A stretch of DNA of 64,000 bases. It comes from Larimichthys crocea (lineage: Eukaryota > Chordata > Actinopteri > Sciaenidae). Of this stretch, positions 1-13,974 are shown in pieces (the stretch's first letter is position 1; each line of letters opens with the position of its first letter). Made by a program: the position numbers and the translations under genes. Location: assembly GCF_000972845.2 (NCBI RefSeq), contig NC_040025.1, positions 18,717,399 through 18,781,398 of the forward strand, in the 5' to 3' direction. The notes beneath the pieces were generated by a model, which saw only the letters and a list, made by a program, of their open reading frames with translations, ran no database searches and was not told where the DNA came from.

Positions 1-765
1 GATGCTATTTATTAGTTCTTTAATGCATAGAATCAACTCATGAAAGGTACTCTGTCATTTAGCAGCACTTTCCTTCTTTTAACGCACTCCCTCTCTGTTG
101 CTGTTCGTGTTTATGTGCGTGCAACCCCAATCATATTTCTATATTGAAAGCAGGTGGGAAGGGGATTGTTGCTGGTGGTCTACAGGTCTGAGTGACTCCC
201 CTGTGTTGTTTTCACTTTATGAACTTGATTTACACATTTCATTTTGTATTTTTAACATTGGCCTGACACTCCGGGCCAATAAGCTGGCCAGGCCACTAGG
301 AATTTTCACAGAGCTACCAACAGCCAGTGTGGGATTTCAAGTTACAGCAACCGAAAACGGTTTCATTACAAACAGAAGGTCAAGTAGGGTTTTACCTTAA
401 GTGCAATGTTTAGAGCACAAACATCCCCCTTCTCCCAAACAAATGAATTTCACCAAAATAGTTAGAGCTTAATTTGTCAGTCACTGACGAGATGTCAGTT
501 ATCGTCCATCTGCTGTTTGTAATTTCTCTGTGAGATGTGCAAAACAATAAATAAAGAGTAAAGAGTATAAAGAGTATTTTAATGAAAAATACTTGTACAG
601 GAAGTTAACACATGATATGTTTAAATAAATAACTGTGCTGCACTGTAAAATCGTTCAAATGCATCCAGGAAATTAAAAGTGCATGAAAACAGTACGCTGT
701 CTGCCCTTAAACAAACACACACACCTGCACTGTTTCATGTGACGGGGGTCAGGGGACTTTGTTAC
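1..765. other. pex14 intron 8 (partial)
   Basis: Intronic sequence between exon 8 and the exon(s) left of the window. Nothing recognisable in it. Confidence 0.8.
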
Positions 766-857
766 CTGCTGAGCAGTAATCCCTTCAAAGAGATGATCTC
801 AGCCTTCAGCTCTCCAACTGTTTGGTTGTCCAGGACACGGCTGGTTGAAGACGATGC
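766..857 (-). CDS. pex14: pex14 coding exon 8
   Basis: This 92 bp exon encodes residues 196-225 plus two bases. [17 protein letters not shown] matches human INELKSEINSLKGLLLN. The acceptor is CCTATAG and the donor GTAACA. The exon ends in phase 2, so at least one more coding exon must follow to the left of position 1. Confidence 0.93.
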
Positions 858-3800
858 CTATAGGAAAAACCACAAGTAAGACACAAAACCACTGTCATGT
901 GTACACACACACAAGCACTGTTCAGGTCACATGCAGGGTCGCAGCACAAAGTCAATATAGGCCTTTCAACAACTCCTCTATGCTCAGTCTCAACAATGAA
1001 ATCATTTAAAAAAGCTTTGATGGCAAAAAAAAAAAAGTACATCGGCTACAAGATAAACAAATATGGTAAATGCAAATATCAAAAGCCTCATGTTTTTGTA
1101 TAGTCAGGTCATCCGTCACCATAACAACCTACACAACTGCCTACTGCCTACGGTGATGACAGAGGAGTACAAACAATCGCACTACAGTCACCTTTATGGC
1201 CTCATCTGCAGAGAAAGTCCAGTGAGTGTGAACATACTGTTTTTACATAATTTTCCATACTATCTAGAAAAGATTAGGCCAGTGTTCAATGTTTTGGATA
1301 ATGACTTTATCTTGAACAATGGACACATTCATGAAGGCAGACCATAGCTTAGCAGTTTGTTTTGTTCTTTTTGTCTTTTATCAAAGGTGTGTGTTATCGC
1401 ACACACTGCTGCGGCATGAAATGCTACAGAGAATTTGAATGGCAAATTGCCACTGCCAAAAATCTGACTCAGCAGCACTTTTTTAGGGATAGGCAGGACT
1501 TTGATAGGGGGAGCTATAAAATGGCAAGTTTCGATAAAGGTCAAGAGAGGAAAAAAACAGCACAATGCAACAGTAAAATGCAAAACTGGACCGAAACTGC
1601 TGCAAAGACGACGTGGTCTGTGCAAAATGAATGAAAATATAGCAGCTCCAATAGGAAAGACCTTAAAAGGCCCAACATGGAGTCTGGGGTCTGCAGGGGG
1701 TCTCAAGATAAATCTGAGGGGAAGATGAAGGGTAGGGGAGATGAAAAAACATTTCTGCTATACAGAATGATTATTTTTTTAAGGCTGTTTTAAAATCGTT
1801 GCATTGCCACCCCAAAATACCGGAGATCTGTACTTCCTCAGGACGCTCAGAGCAACTAAAATAAAACTGGGTTGAGTGAACTGTTCAAAGACAAACATTG
1901 CTTAGCTACCAAAAGGTCTCAAGCCAAAAAGTGGTGTAGATAATTGCTCCCCATTCACAATCCATTCCTGAATAAAAAGCACAAACATGTGCGAGAGCGG
2001 GAGGATAGACTGATGAGACCAGAGGGAGGAGAGGGACAAGACAAGGGAAAAAAAGTGGGATAAAAGAAAAGTAGAAACTGTAATTAAGACTCTCCTGACT
2101 CACCAGAGGAAGCTTGTTAGGAAACGTGGACCCCCTATCGAGGGGAGAGGGATAACTTGGACTCTTTCGCTTGTAATTAAATCTAAGAGAAATTAATTGA
2201 ATCACATCTGAAAGGGATCAGACTCATTTACAGTGGAAGGAGGGAGGCAGAGGAGGAGAAGTGAAGGGAGGCAGAAACGAAGGCGAGGAGGGGAGGAAGG
2301 GTTTTTTTTTTTGTGGGTTTTTTTTGTGGCTCTTATCGACTCCTAAACCTCCCTGATAAGGAGCTGTGTTTTAGAGGTGGTGCATTGGAGGCCGGCTGAA
2401 GACACTCTTATTACAGCCGTCACCTCATTAGAACCGTCTTAATCCCTCGCCTCCCCAAGGCACCCGTATAATAAGGCTGGATTCTGCTTCTCTCTCATTT
2501 TACATCGAAAAAAATTAATTGCTGTATGGGCTGAGCTAAAAGACTTCCAGAGCACAGAATTAACTCAAGAAAAATGCAAATTGCCTCAAATAACTGCATT
2601 GTGAGGTTTTCTATACTTATATCACTTAACACAAGAAAAAAAAGCCTTTCGAGTCGAATTGTTAACCAGCAGCTACATACATAATGTGCATTAGCTACAG
2701 AGCAGCACCATTTAATATCTCACATCAAGACTTGTCACACAACACTACCACTGACATATGTCTTATTAAGTCTGAAGAAACCTAATTAAATGTTGGGCCG
2801 GGACTGAATTTCAGCTTTGAGATACATTATGTGAGTGTGTATACACACATTGTGTAAGATTCTTGTGTTAAGTGCACTAGCTGCCTGGGTGGAGGCTGAG
2901 TGGAGGGGTATCAGTGACTGGAGAGACTGAAAGAAACACCGCTGACTTTAAAAGCCCCACCTGAAGTGCTGACACATATCCAATAGACCGCACAAGTGCG
3001 TGAGATGTGATGTTTTAACAAACTGCTGATCAAAATATTTAACTTCTGCAATGATTTAGCAGCTTTGATTACAAATGCACCAACCTGAAGATACTTCCAG
3101 GTCTGTGGATATACAGCACAGCAGCCGAGAGTCACTCAGTGTTTGACTTTGTGATGCAGAATTTGATCTCCATATTATCGTTCTTCCTATTTTTTGCTTA
3201 CGGCTTACATTTAATATGAATGGGTGAGATTTGTAAACGCTATTTTAACTCAGCTCTTTCTATACGAATGCTTGCACACAAATATTTGCTTTATTTGTGA
3301 ATTTACATGAAGGGAAGCTTTGGTATTTTTCAACCTGGACCCTTTTTTAGCATGTTTTTGTGTCTAAGTGATGAAGGGGGACAACTACTTTTGGAACCTG
3401 TCTAGTATTAAGCGACAGCGAGCCAGCAGAAAATGGCTGCAATAGGTAATGCTTTGGGACAACTGCGCACTGTTAACAAACATCAATTAAAAGTGCAAAT
3501 TTTTGCCACTGACTGGCTTTGTTATTGTGTTTGATAACATTATGGAAAGGAACTTACAGAGAAGATCCTTTTTGTTTAATCCGAAACAGCTGTTACATGC
3601 CATGTTCAAAGCCACCACAGAAATTTTACGTCACAGAACACGGGAGTTGCTGGTCTACCACTGCCTCTATTGGTTTGTTTGCGTTGTTGTGGGCTCTGGT
3701 GAGTTTAAATTAACGGTTTAAGTTACCCAATAACAGTCAGTTTTGTGGCTGCTGTCTGCAGCACTGTCGCTCAATACTTAACCAATTAAAAAAAAAAAGT

Positions 3801-6800
3801 TGCCCAATTAGTCACCTGGGAAAAAGGAATTATGGGATATAGGATACAGGTAGAAAAATACTAAAAAATATTTTATTTTTCTGGAACCTTAAATAGTGTA
3901 TGTTTGACTGGGATTTATTTTGTATTCTCTTGTTAACTTGAAATTATTTTAATGTATGTATCCAGTTTGTATTTGCTGGTTCCTGAGATGTGGACAAAAA
4001 GATGCTAATAGGCCTTTCATGGCTACGTACATGATGTATGACCTCCTTATAAACAATTTATTACTCTCTGCTCCATGTGCACTGTGGAACAGATATGACA
4101 AGTTCACCCTGAAGAAGGCAATATCTGCAAAAGTGAATCACAGATTTAAAAACAAAAAGATTCAGAGTCACGTGTGTGCATCTCTCTCTCGCTCTATTCT
4201 TTCCTCTGGTGTTTTCAATCATACTTCTGGTGTGCAGGTGCAGGGCTCTGAGGGCTCTATGTGACCGTGGAGACATAATTCTCTGTTTGGCATTGCACAT
4301 CGCAAAAAACATCATGCATGAACAAACAACCAACCAACAAACAAAGTAAACCAACCAACCAAAACCTCTCACAACTCAGCCTATGACAGAGGTGTCATCT
4401 ATTACATTATCAGCCACCACTGTGCTGGCTGGATGTGTTTTTTTTTACTGTGTAAATACTGAATACAGTAGAAGATTTCCTCTAACTGGTTTAAAAGCCT
4501 TGTAACTAATATGCCTCAGGTGGGTGCCTGGGTGTGATAGGGGTCAGCCTCTTTCTTCTGGTCAACTAAGTGCTTCGAGGAAAGAAAAAAAAAAAGAAAA
4601 AAGAAAAAAAAGGAAAACATATATTACAAGCAAAGAGAAAAAAAAACTATCAACTCTAGCAGCAGGCAAGGACGGCAACGCATCTGGCTAAATGAAGATA
4701 AATGCCTGTGGACCATTAGCAACAAGATAAGATCTTTAACAAGCCTTGTTTAAGAGTGTCTGAAGGCAAATTAATTCACAGTTACTCCGCCGGCAGACAG
4801 TGTGTTTTCGTGTAACACATGTATATTTATGATGGAATTAGTTTCAAAAGGAAGTCCCCAGAGGAGGGTTTTTGAGTGGAAACACTGGTACAGTGCAATT
4901 GATTTCACTCTATTTATGCACTTTCCCACTGGCAGTTCGTCTTGCGCAAGCAAGGAGGCGGTTTCTAATCTTCTATGTAGTATCCACTAATAAAGAGAAC
5001 GATCAGTGAGTTGAGACAGCAGGGCAAACACAGTTAACAGGCAGATTTGTAATGATAATGGAGCAGAAATAGACTAGGCTGTTTAACATCAGGGATGAAT
5101 CATCCTGGGGCAAATCTATCCATAACAGCGGTAGTAGAAAACAGCAGTGTTTTAAATGACAAATATGTCTTTTAAGAGCTATGACAACTGAGGAAATAGG
5201 GGAAAAGAGTGGAAGTGTCTCAGTCTGTGAAGTCTGGAAATGTGCAGCATCAGCGTGTGCTCTATGTGTGTGCGTGTGTGTGTGGACATGACTCATTCTG
5301 TCTAAACTCACTTCCATAATGAGGTCCCCAGTTTAGGGACAGTAAACGCACTCCGCAATTGAGCGGTTTCCAAACTACGAGAAATGTTTACTTAGCAGCT
5401 GAGGAAACAGAAGTCTCCATGTGTTTCGGGTTAAAGGCACATTTCCGCGTTGAGAGGTATAATTGCTAAGCGTGGCGCACTTTGAGCGGCGTGGTGAGGC
5501 AAACCCCGAAAGCCGCAAACGGTGAATGATAAGTAGCTCGCCAGCTCCAACATGTGTTTCTCATCAAACATCCCGAACCTGAAAACAATTTCCCAATTTC
5601 CCCCATGGCCTGAGACAACAGAAGGCCTCGTGCCGACTCGCAGGGAAAATTTAAGATCAACACTATAGCTATAAAGCAGAGTTTATGATTTGTTTAATGG
5701 GTGTTTTGATGTGAATTATACTTTTTATACACTACCCCTGTCCAACAAGGCACTCATAGAAAATGAAGTAGACACTTTTTAATCCAATCTGTGATTTAGA
5801 AATGATGAATGAAAAGAAAAAAACATCCCTTGTCCCTTTATGTGATAGGGAACTCATTGTTCAAAGTGGGCTGACAGAAAACCTCAGATATTTCTGTTTC
5901 CAGCATGAGGTCAAATCAGATCATCACTCCCATGTATTCACAGATGCTGATTTTCTTTTGACACTGCTTAAAGAGGCTGTGCGGCAGACAACTTGAAACA
6001 GCACAAAATGAGCTATGACTCGTCACTTTTTGATGAACCTCGTCCGGGGAAGAGATTCATATTTTCTTCCTCGTTTGTGCTGAAGCAGATGTGTCCGCAT
6101 ATGTTTTCTTGCGATATCCAGATGCTACAGTGAAACACCCATGTGCTTAACAAGCTGTGGACATAAAACATTGTCTAAGATTGTCTCTTCCAAGGCACTT
6201 TTTTAGAGCCCAGTGATCATAAAGCGATTTACGAGCTGTGTTATAAAAAGCAAGCAACATTTCATCCCCGCACATAAGTTTTTAGAACAATCACTCAGTC
6301 CGATTCACCTAAACACTTACAATTCTGAGGAGATTATGAACACTGTCTATAAAAATCAAGGCGAAGAGGAACGACAATATGGTTAAAGATTATGGTCCCA
6401 TGATGAGATGCTCCATACTTTTTTGCAGCTTGTGTTCTGATGATATACAGTATAATAAGACTGTCCGTCTTGGGTAGTTATGACTCGGGGTGAGCGCAAC
6501 AGATTTTAGTACACAGAGGCCTCGAGAAACCATTTCTCTCTCCTCATCAATCTGGAGATTTCAACCGGCAACTTTACGTTTACTGAGCTCTTCTGTAATT
6601 TCAGAGTTACTACCTGTCTAGCTTTCCTCAAAAACATCAATCACACGCAGCAGACCTCAAAGGTGTAGCCCGAGACTTTCATGTTTAAACTGCAGCAAGA
6701 TGCACTTATTGTCAAAGTTTTTTTTATCTCATTATTGTTAGTCATTTAGTGAAATGATTAAGTTAAGATGGTGTCTACAAACAGATAAAAATTTTAAACC

Positions 6801-9800
6801 AGCACCAATCAATCAAATTAACTAAATTACAGTTGAAACAACTGCTAGTTTGGCCAGTAAAACCGGTGAAAGGTGAAGATGGCACAAAAAACGACAAACA
6901 GGTAGACTCTCAGAGGTTGAACTGAAATCACTGAAATTCTAGCAAACTACAAGCTGTATGTGGTGGTAAGTGAAGGGTGCACAGTTGCTGAGGGGGTGGT
7001 AGCTACCTCTGCTGTAGCCAGTTCCTGAGAGAGCTCCTGGATCCTTTGCTGCTGCTGGACCAGGAGCTCCTGGATGGAGACCAGGGTCTGCTGCAGCTGG
7101 CTTACTGTGGAAACAACAAAAGGAGGAAGTCAGATTATGTGATAAGGTTGTTTTGGTGGCACAAAACGGAACATTTTATTTCCAGAGACGATGACAGATC
7201 TGATGAGACTTCACTTGTGTCACTGATCAAAGCTGTCCTCTAAGAATTGTAATCAAAGCTAATACCCGGTAACTTTAGTCGCAGCCTTTTCGTCCGAGGC
7301 GCTGGGGGTAGAGGGTGTAAAGGGGGGTGGGCACATAGGATGGAGATATTAATCTCTAGTGCCTGAACTTAAATCAAATAACAGTCTCTAACCTTCCATT
7401 ATCCACCCAGACACTGCCTTCTAATGCATCTTAAATCCTCAAACGATCAACAAAGGAAAAAACAAGGCTCTCATTTGGGAGGAGGCTGCCAGACAAAATG
7501 TCCCCCCTAATCCTAATAAATATTGTTCTTTTTCCATTGACTTTGAAGATTGAATTAGTTCAAGTGTTGGTGTTGGACGAGGGTGTATGATTTCAAATAA
7601 CACCGGGCACAGTTTGTTGCCCCCTGCTTCCAGTCACGCGTGTATTACCAAACAATGCATTAAGTTTCCCCGAGCTGATTATATTACAGAAAACCAATAA
7701 ACATTCATATAAATCATGGGCGTGTAAAGTGTTAAATCAAGCCTAATAGGATTAACATCAACAGATATTGTGGCGGTCCACTGCTGAGGTTGTCAGGCCA
7801 ATGGTTAAAAGCCTGAGCTGCAGCCGGCTGGACGGGATGTAAAGAACCTTCCTTTCACATTAACCCAGGCCAGGACAAAAGACAGAGCCCGGCTGCGAGA
7901 CTGTGTTTCTTTTGAAAAACCAACACAGACAAAATATTTGATCTTTCAAACAAGCTAATATCTTGCAGTGACACCTGTGTTTAAAAAGGTGGAGTTGTAT
8001 CAATATGGGTGGGGTGCTGAAATGTTTGATCTTTTCATGCTTGCAGAATCCTATGGGATACGAGTCTGAGCAGGATTCGTCAGCCTGGGCCAAAGACCAT
8101 TGTGCAAACAGTTTGAGTTTGTTACTCAATTTGTGATCCATAGTGTGACCAGCCATTCTGAAGACTGCAATAAAACTAAAATACCGTGGCCATCCCTTCT
8201 TAAAAAAGGTGTTACTATGACAGGGTGTGTTCGCTAAACCAAGAACTGCCCTAATAGTCTCTGATTCCACATCGCCACAAAACAGCTTATCCAGATGTGT
8301 GGGTCAGTCTGCCAGGCTGTAATGCTGTGCCTCCTGAATTACCACTGGCACCGCTTTCTCAGCCACTTCAGCCAAACAGTCCAGTTCTTTTCATGTCTCT
8401 CCACAAAGCTGACTCCTTTGTACTGTTGAGACACTTGACAAAAATGCATAACTTCTTATCCCCAGTTATCACAGATATGAAGCCAAGAATAATGAAGTCA
8501 ATGACTTTGGCCAGGCATGAATCAGAAGGAGGCTGTGTGTGTGTGTGCGTGCGTGCGTGTATGTGCGTGTGTGTGTGCGCGCGTGTGAGAGACTCGGAGA
8601 CAAGATGATGTGTGAGGCTTGCAGCTGCTGTGAGGAGGGTGCACATTGTGCATTCAGTAAATTATTCAGTAAATACCTCGATATAATGTACACTACATAT
8701 GTCCAGGCCTGTCTCTGTCTTTAATGGCCAGCTGGTCACCAATATGGCTCCCACCGACAAAGAGTGCCCAAACAGCCGCACAATTCCATTACAGCCTGGG
8801 TGCGCTGAAGTAGTTCCAAGATCCATTCATTAATTGTCTGTGTGAAGTTGTAGGCAAATCATAATGGGAGTCAAGGCCCCTACTCTCGAGCTGGGGCTGG
8901 CGAGAGAGACTAATGTGGTCCCCATTCAAAAGGATACATCACCTCATTGCGCCCGGCACTAGAGAAATACATGAACTTTAACAAAAGGGGGTTCAAGCAA
9001 TTGGCAGCAGCGAGGCAGTCGGTCGCTATTACTCAGTGCAGCGATGAGAGAGGGAGTGAGAGGGAGAGGAAGACAAAGGGAAAGCAGAGGGAGAAAACTC
9101 AGTGTAATTGCAACCCCTCTCCCCAACTGTTAACTACAACAGTCATTAACTACAATAGCAGCTTGGCTACTGCAGTCATAGCAAATTAGTTCCCCACACT
9201 GGCTGAAGAAAAGACCCATGTTTTTATGCTTTGTGTTTTTTTTCTCTCCACTGGAGTCTCACAAACTTGCTGCAAAACACAGGAGCACTCTTACTGTGAA
9301 ATCCTGCCTTCACCGACAAACAAAACAGGGTTTGGAAGTTGGCATATGTCCAAAAAGTGATAAGTAGAGCAAGAATGGACAGTGAAATAGCCAGAGGAAA
9401 TGTGTTTGCATAGTTGGGAGAAAATGACCATAAAAGAGCATATATTTGTTAATCAGATTCATGGTGGCACACCTTGCACGCGATCTCACACAGTTGCTGC
9501 CCTAAACTTACCTCAGCCAGCCAGAAAACAATAGCATGGGTGTGACTGGATAAAATGATAACAGCCATATTTTCATCTACACTATGTCCGTGACAGGCGC
9601 TGTAAACTAAACATTTAATTTTTGTTTTCATAAGGAGATGAAGGGACAATCAAACAAAGGATGCTTGTATTTAAACTGACTGTCACATGTATGAAGTTAC
9701 AGTGCAGCCTGTTTGTCTGCATACAGCTTGCAACCCCAATAACCACTCCATGGTAACATACACCAGTTTTTCTATTAAACCTTGAAAACACATAGATTAA

Positions 9801-12800
9801 ATTAGCAACAGGAATGAGCCATATGTTTTTAAAACACTCTTTAGACATAAAGAACTCCTAAAGATGAAGTTTGGTTTGGTATCTCATACAGACAGGTGCA
9901 CACAGCTAGTACACTTAAATATGACCACAGATCTAAATTATTTAACACGAATGAGTCAGTGAAGCTCTACAATTTCATAAGTTACTCCAAACATTTTAAG
10001 AACTGCTTTTAATGTTTGATTTAATGTCCTATTACCTCATACCTCAACATTCTTTAATACAACTGGTCTTAAAGCTTCTTTGAATGTCTTAAAAAGTACT
10101 CTATAAACAGAATGGATTATCACTAGTCTTCAAAAAAAGTTTCCACTGTGTCTGTATATCTACCAGGCCACCTACAGTATCTCTAACAGTGATTGGTACC
10201 TTTCAGGTGAAAACACACGCCAGTTCAACACTCCTGCTAACGAGACCAAACTTTCTCAGAGTGCCTCTCTCATTTACGCCTCCCTGGATTTTTAATTATA
10301 CTGACAAAGAGCTAGGAAAGCATCTCTCTCCCCGCTTCTCTCTCTCTCTCCATGCCTGACAGCCAGGTTGAGATTCCTCACCTGTCCAACATGGGAGCCG
10401 CACCTGTCACCGTGCACTTAATCACACTAGGGCCAGTGCTGAGCCCAGACGCCACACAGTGCCATGCCGCACGCACATCCTGCACACACGTGCACGCAAA
10501 TACACATACACGCACAGAAAATTAAAATGAACTTTCTCGCCACCTACGGGGAAGAGGGTGGATGATGATGATGGCGGTGGAGGTTTGGATGGGGGTGAGG
10601 TTGGTGCAGGGGGAGACGGATGGAAGGGGGGAGTGAGAGAGGATGGGCGGGGGGAAGAAAAGTTGTCATTTCCCAACTCCTCATTAATATTCCGAGGTTA
10701 AGAGCTTTTCAGCGAAACGTAATTAATTGAGCCCGAGCCTGACAGTAAACAAGCAATTTCAAATTAAAGCGAAATGACAGCGGCGTCATTTGTTAAAAAC
10801 GTGCGGGGCCCCCCGATTTTGGCGACAGATAAATGAGGGAAAATGTTAAGGAGGGAGAAAGTGATGAAGATATTAATCTTCACCTGTCTGTGTCAGCGTG
10901 CCACTCATTGCCGCAATGTTGCTCTCCATCCTCTGCAGATGCTTCTTGTCCTCTCGGCTGCCCATAATGAGGGGAAGGATGTATTTCTGCAATTAAAAGC
11001 ATGGCACAATATTAGACTTCTCTCTGGTGGGAAGGGGCAGAAAGATGAGGAAAAGACAGGGCCACCTAGACTTAGCAGTGGAGGGTCATATGCATTGTTT
11101 TATTGGACAAGTGCCTCATTGTCTAAACATCCTGATTAGGTGGATACAGCAGAGTGCCTAAGCAACTGATACAGGTATGTGCAAACATGTAGTGTTGAGG
11201 CCATTAGTAAATCAACAATTTTGATCATCAATTAGTAATCTCAGTTACTTATCAAGCATAAATGTCAAATTAAATATCTTTGGGTTTTTGTTGGAATAAA
11301 AACAATTTAAAAGAGGCAACCTAGAGTTTCATAATTTCCTAAAATTTATAGACGAAACAATTTAGTATCAGCAAGTATGAAAAAAATAATCAAGATTGAT
11401 TTATAATGAAAGCAATTGTTGCAGCCCTAAAACATATTTCAAACAATATAAATGAATGAAACCCAGAAAGAGACAGTGAAAGCAGACAGGCCTACAGGGA
11501 AAAAACATGGTGGTGAACACTGAAAATAGTCTTCTAAAACCAAAAACAATGTCATGTTGTTTATCGTCTCTTTGCCACTGAATAAACAGAACTCCACCAA
11601 AATGATATGTATGTCTGACAGCCAAATGAGGATGTTTGTTCAGTATGAGTGTTAACCAGATGAGCAGCTTGTGAGTGTCTTACTGGATCCTTTACGTGTG
11701 TGTGTGGAGCTGCATCTACCAAATAAAATCGATGTCCATGTGACCCTGGAGAGCCCCACTGAACTGCATTCAAAATCATAAATGTTTCCTTTTTATTTTA
11801 AGTCTGAATAAGGATCACTTAATCTCTTGCAGCCGGTTTGCAGCTCTCTGCTGCCCGAGCCAGGTTTTCTCTCCAGCTCAGGTGGCAAGCAGCCACACCA
11901 GTGCAAGTAATAAACACTTTTTAGAGAAAAAGATTAAATGAGTGTCAACACGTGGTAATTAATAAGTGGGTTGCTGGGAGTGTGGTGTTTACAAGGTGCA
12001 CCATAACATAAATAAAGTATGGGCAGAAGCCTGGACATATGGTGCGACTGGCGCTACGCTCCAGTGACATGACAGCAACCTGTGCCGTCCCGCCAGGGAA
12101 TCCCACCTCCCAGACGACCAGTGGCTGGCAAACCCTGCTGCATGAAGGAAACAGTGGACTGGTACAGTGTGTGTTTTCGTTAGTTAAAGACCGCAGGGAC
12201 TGAGGAATAAGGGATAGGAGATCCTGAATGTGCATGTGCAGCATTATGAAAGACAGACAGGGTCGGGTAGGCATATGCATGGACATGATACACGCTCCTC
12301 TTCTCCCTCTCTCTCACACACAGAACAGCCTGTCATCTAGGCCAAGAGCTACTGCTAGAGCTCTGTCTTCCTCTAAAACGAGAGTAATGGCTTCCACATG
12401 CCACTCAGACTAGTACTAACAACCACTATGGGATTAATGTCACCGGGGACAAGGGGCCTCATGAGCTCATGTTCAAGGGCTGCTAAGCCCGATAAAAACC
12501 AGGGTGATTATTTTTAGAAGGTAGGACGTCAAAAAAATGGTTTTATGCTGCGTTAGCAACTATATTTTTTAAAGGAAAAAGAAACATATCTGAGAGGAGG
12601 AGGGAAGGGGAGGTTGAAAAGAAGGGGTTCAAATGAGATCATGCTTTGACGTAAAGCAGGGTAGGTTTAATAACAAGACCAGAGTGATGTTACATACTGC
12701 AGAGGCGCCTTCTATTCTAGCACCATAATTCATCATAGACTGATGTACTTGCTAAGGCCACCAATTTAAATGTAATATCGGGGAGTGGCAGTACTGACAG

Positions 12801-13928
12801 ATCTTAGGATGCAAGTATAATATGTAGAACAAATTTTAGAGAAATATTAACTGTGAAAACGGTTGGTGAGGAAACAGTCAAAAAGCAAGACAAATAGGGT
12901 GTAACTTACTTTGTAGAGGTGATGAAAGCCAAAGGCGATGCCCACCATAATGATGGTGAAGGCACCATAGTCTCTCCATCTGTAGCCTGTTGGACCTGGA
13001 GAAGTGAAATCCTGATTTAAAGACTGATTCACTTTAAGGTGGTTAAAATTCTTTCTCAAGATACTGCTCCTAGCACTGGCATATTAACGGTATTAATTTG
13101 AGAATACATTGCAACATGAAACTTAAAGAACCATACTAATGTCCTAAATAATCAATAAATCAAAGACACTACATTTTTGCTGAGCATTTTTGCCTGCATG
13201 TTAGGTTTTTTCCGATGCACTTTTCCTACCATTCCAGGCAGCCATTGTTTTCTATTCATTAGAGTAAGGGTTGGAAATCAATAAACCAGCTCTTAAAACT
13301 TTTGTAAACTGTGCAGTCCATGTTGCATAATGGTTGCACTGTTTAGATGCAGATTGGTTTAAGAAGTCTGCGCTGCATTACCTCACTGTGATAATGTAAC
13401 TTGTAGTTGTACTAATAATGTAAATGTTCACTGTGATGGATTAGACAACACGGGCAAGTTTTCAGAGTGCTAATTGATTTACATACTTAAAAGAAATTAA
13501 TGGAAGCCAATGAATGCCGTGAACGATAGAAAAATACATCAATGATTGATTAAAAAATACAGCAACATGGTTCGTATAATGATTAGATCTGATGTTAAGT
13601 ATAGACAATTTTTAGTGAAGGTAGAAAATGCAAAACCATTGGTGTGGTCCTTTGAGATTAAATTCAATTGTATATTGTTTTAGAAATGTATTTGTACACT
13701 TAATGAGCACAATTCAATACAAATGGTCTCTTTGTGACATTACAATCATCCCATCTATTTATTCAACTGTTTAAAACGGTTTAAAACTCCATGAAGGATA
13801 AGTCTAAAGGACAAACAAGCACTCTATATCCTGCTCCTCCACAAAGAATACCATTGTCTTTCACTTATTGCGGGGTGGAGCCTAATACAGCGTATAAACC
13901 TTTAAACAACTGAAAAGATGAGAGAGAA

Positions 13929-13974
<46 letters not shown>

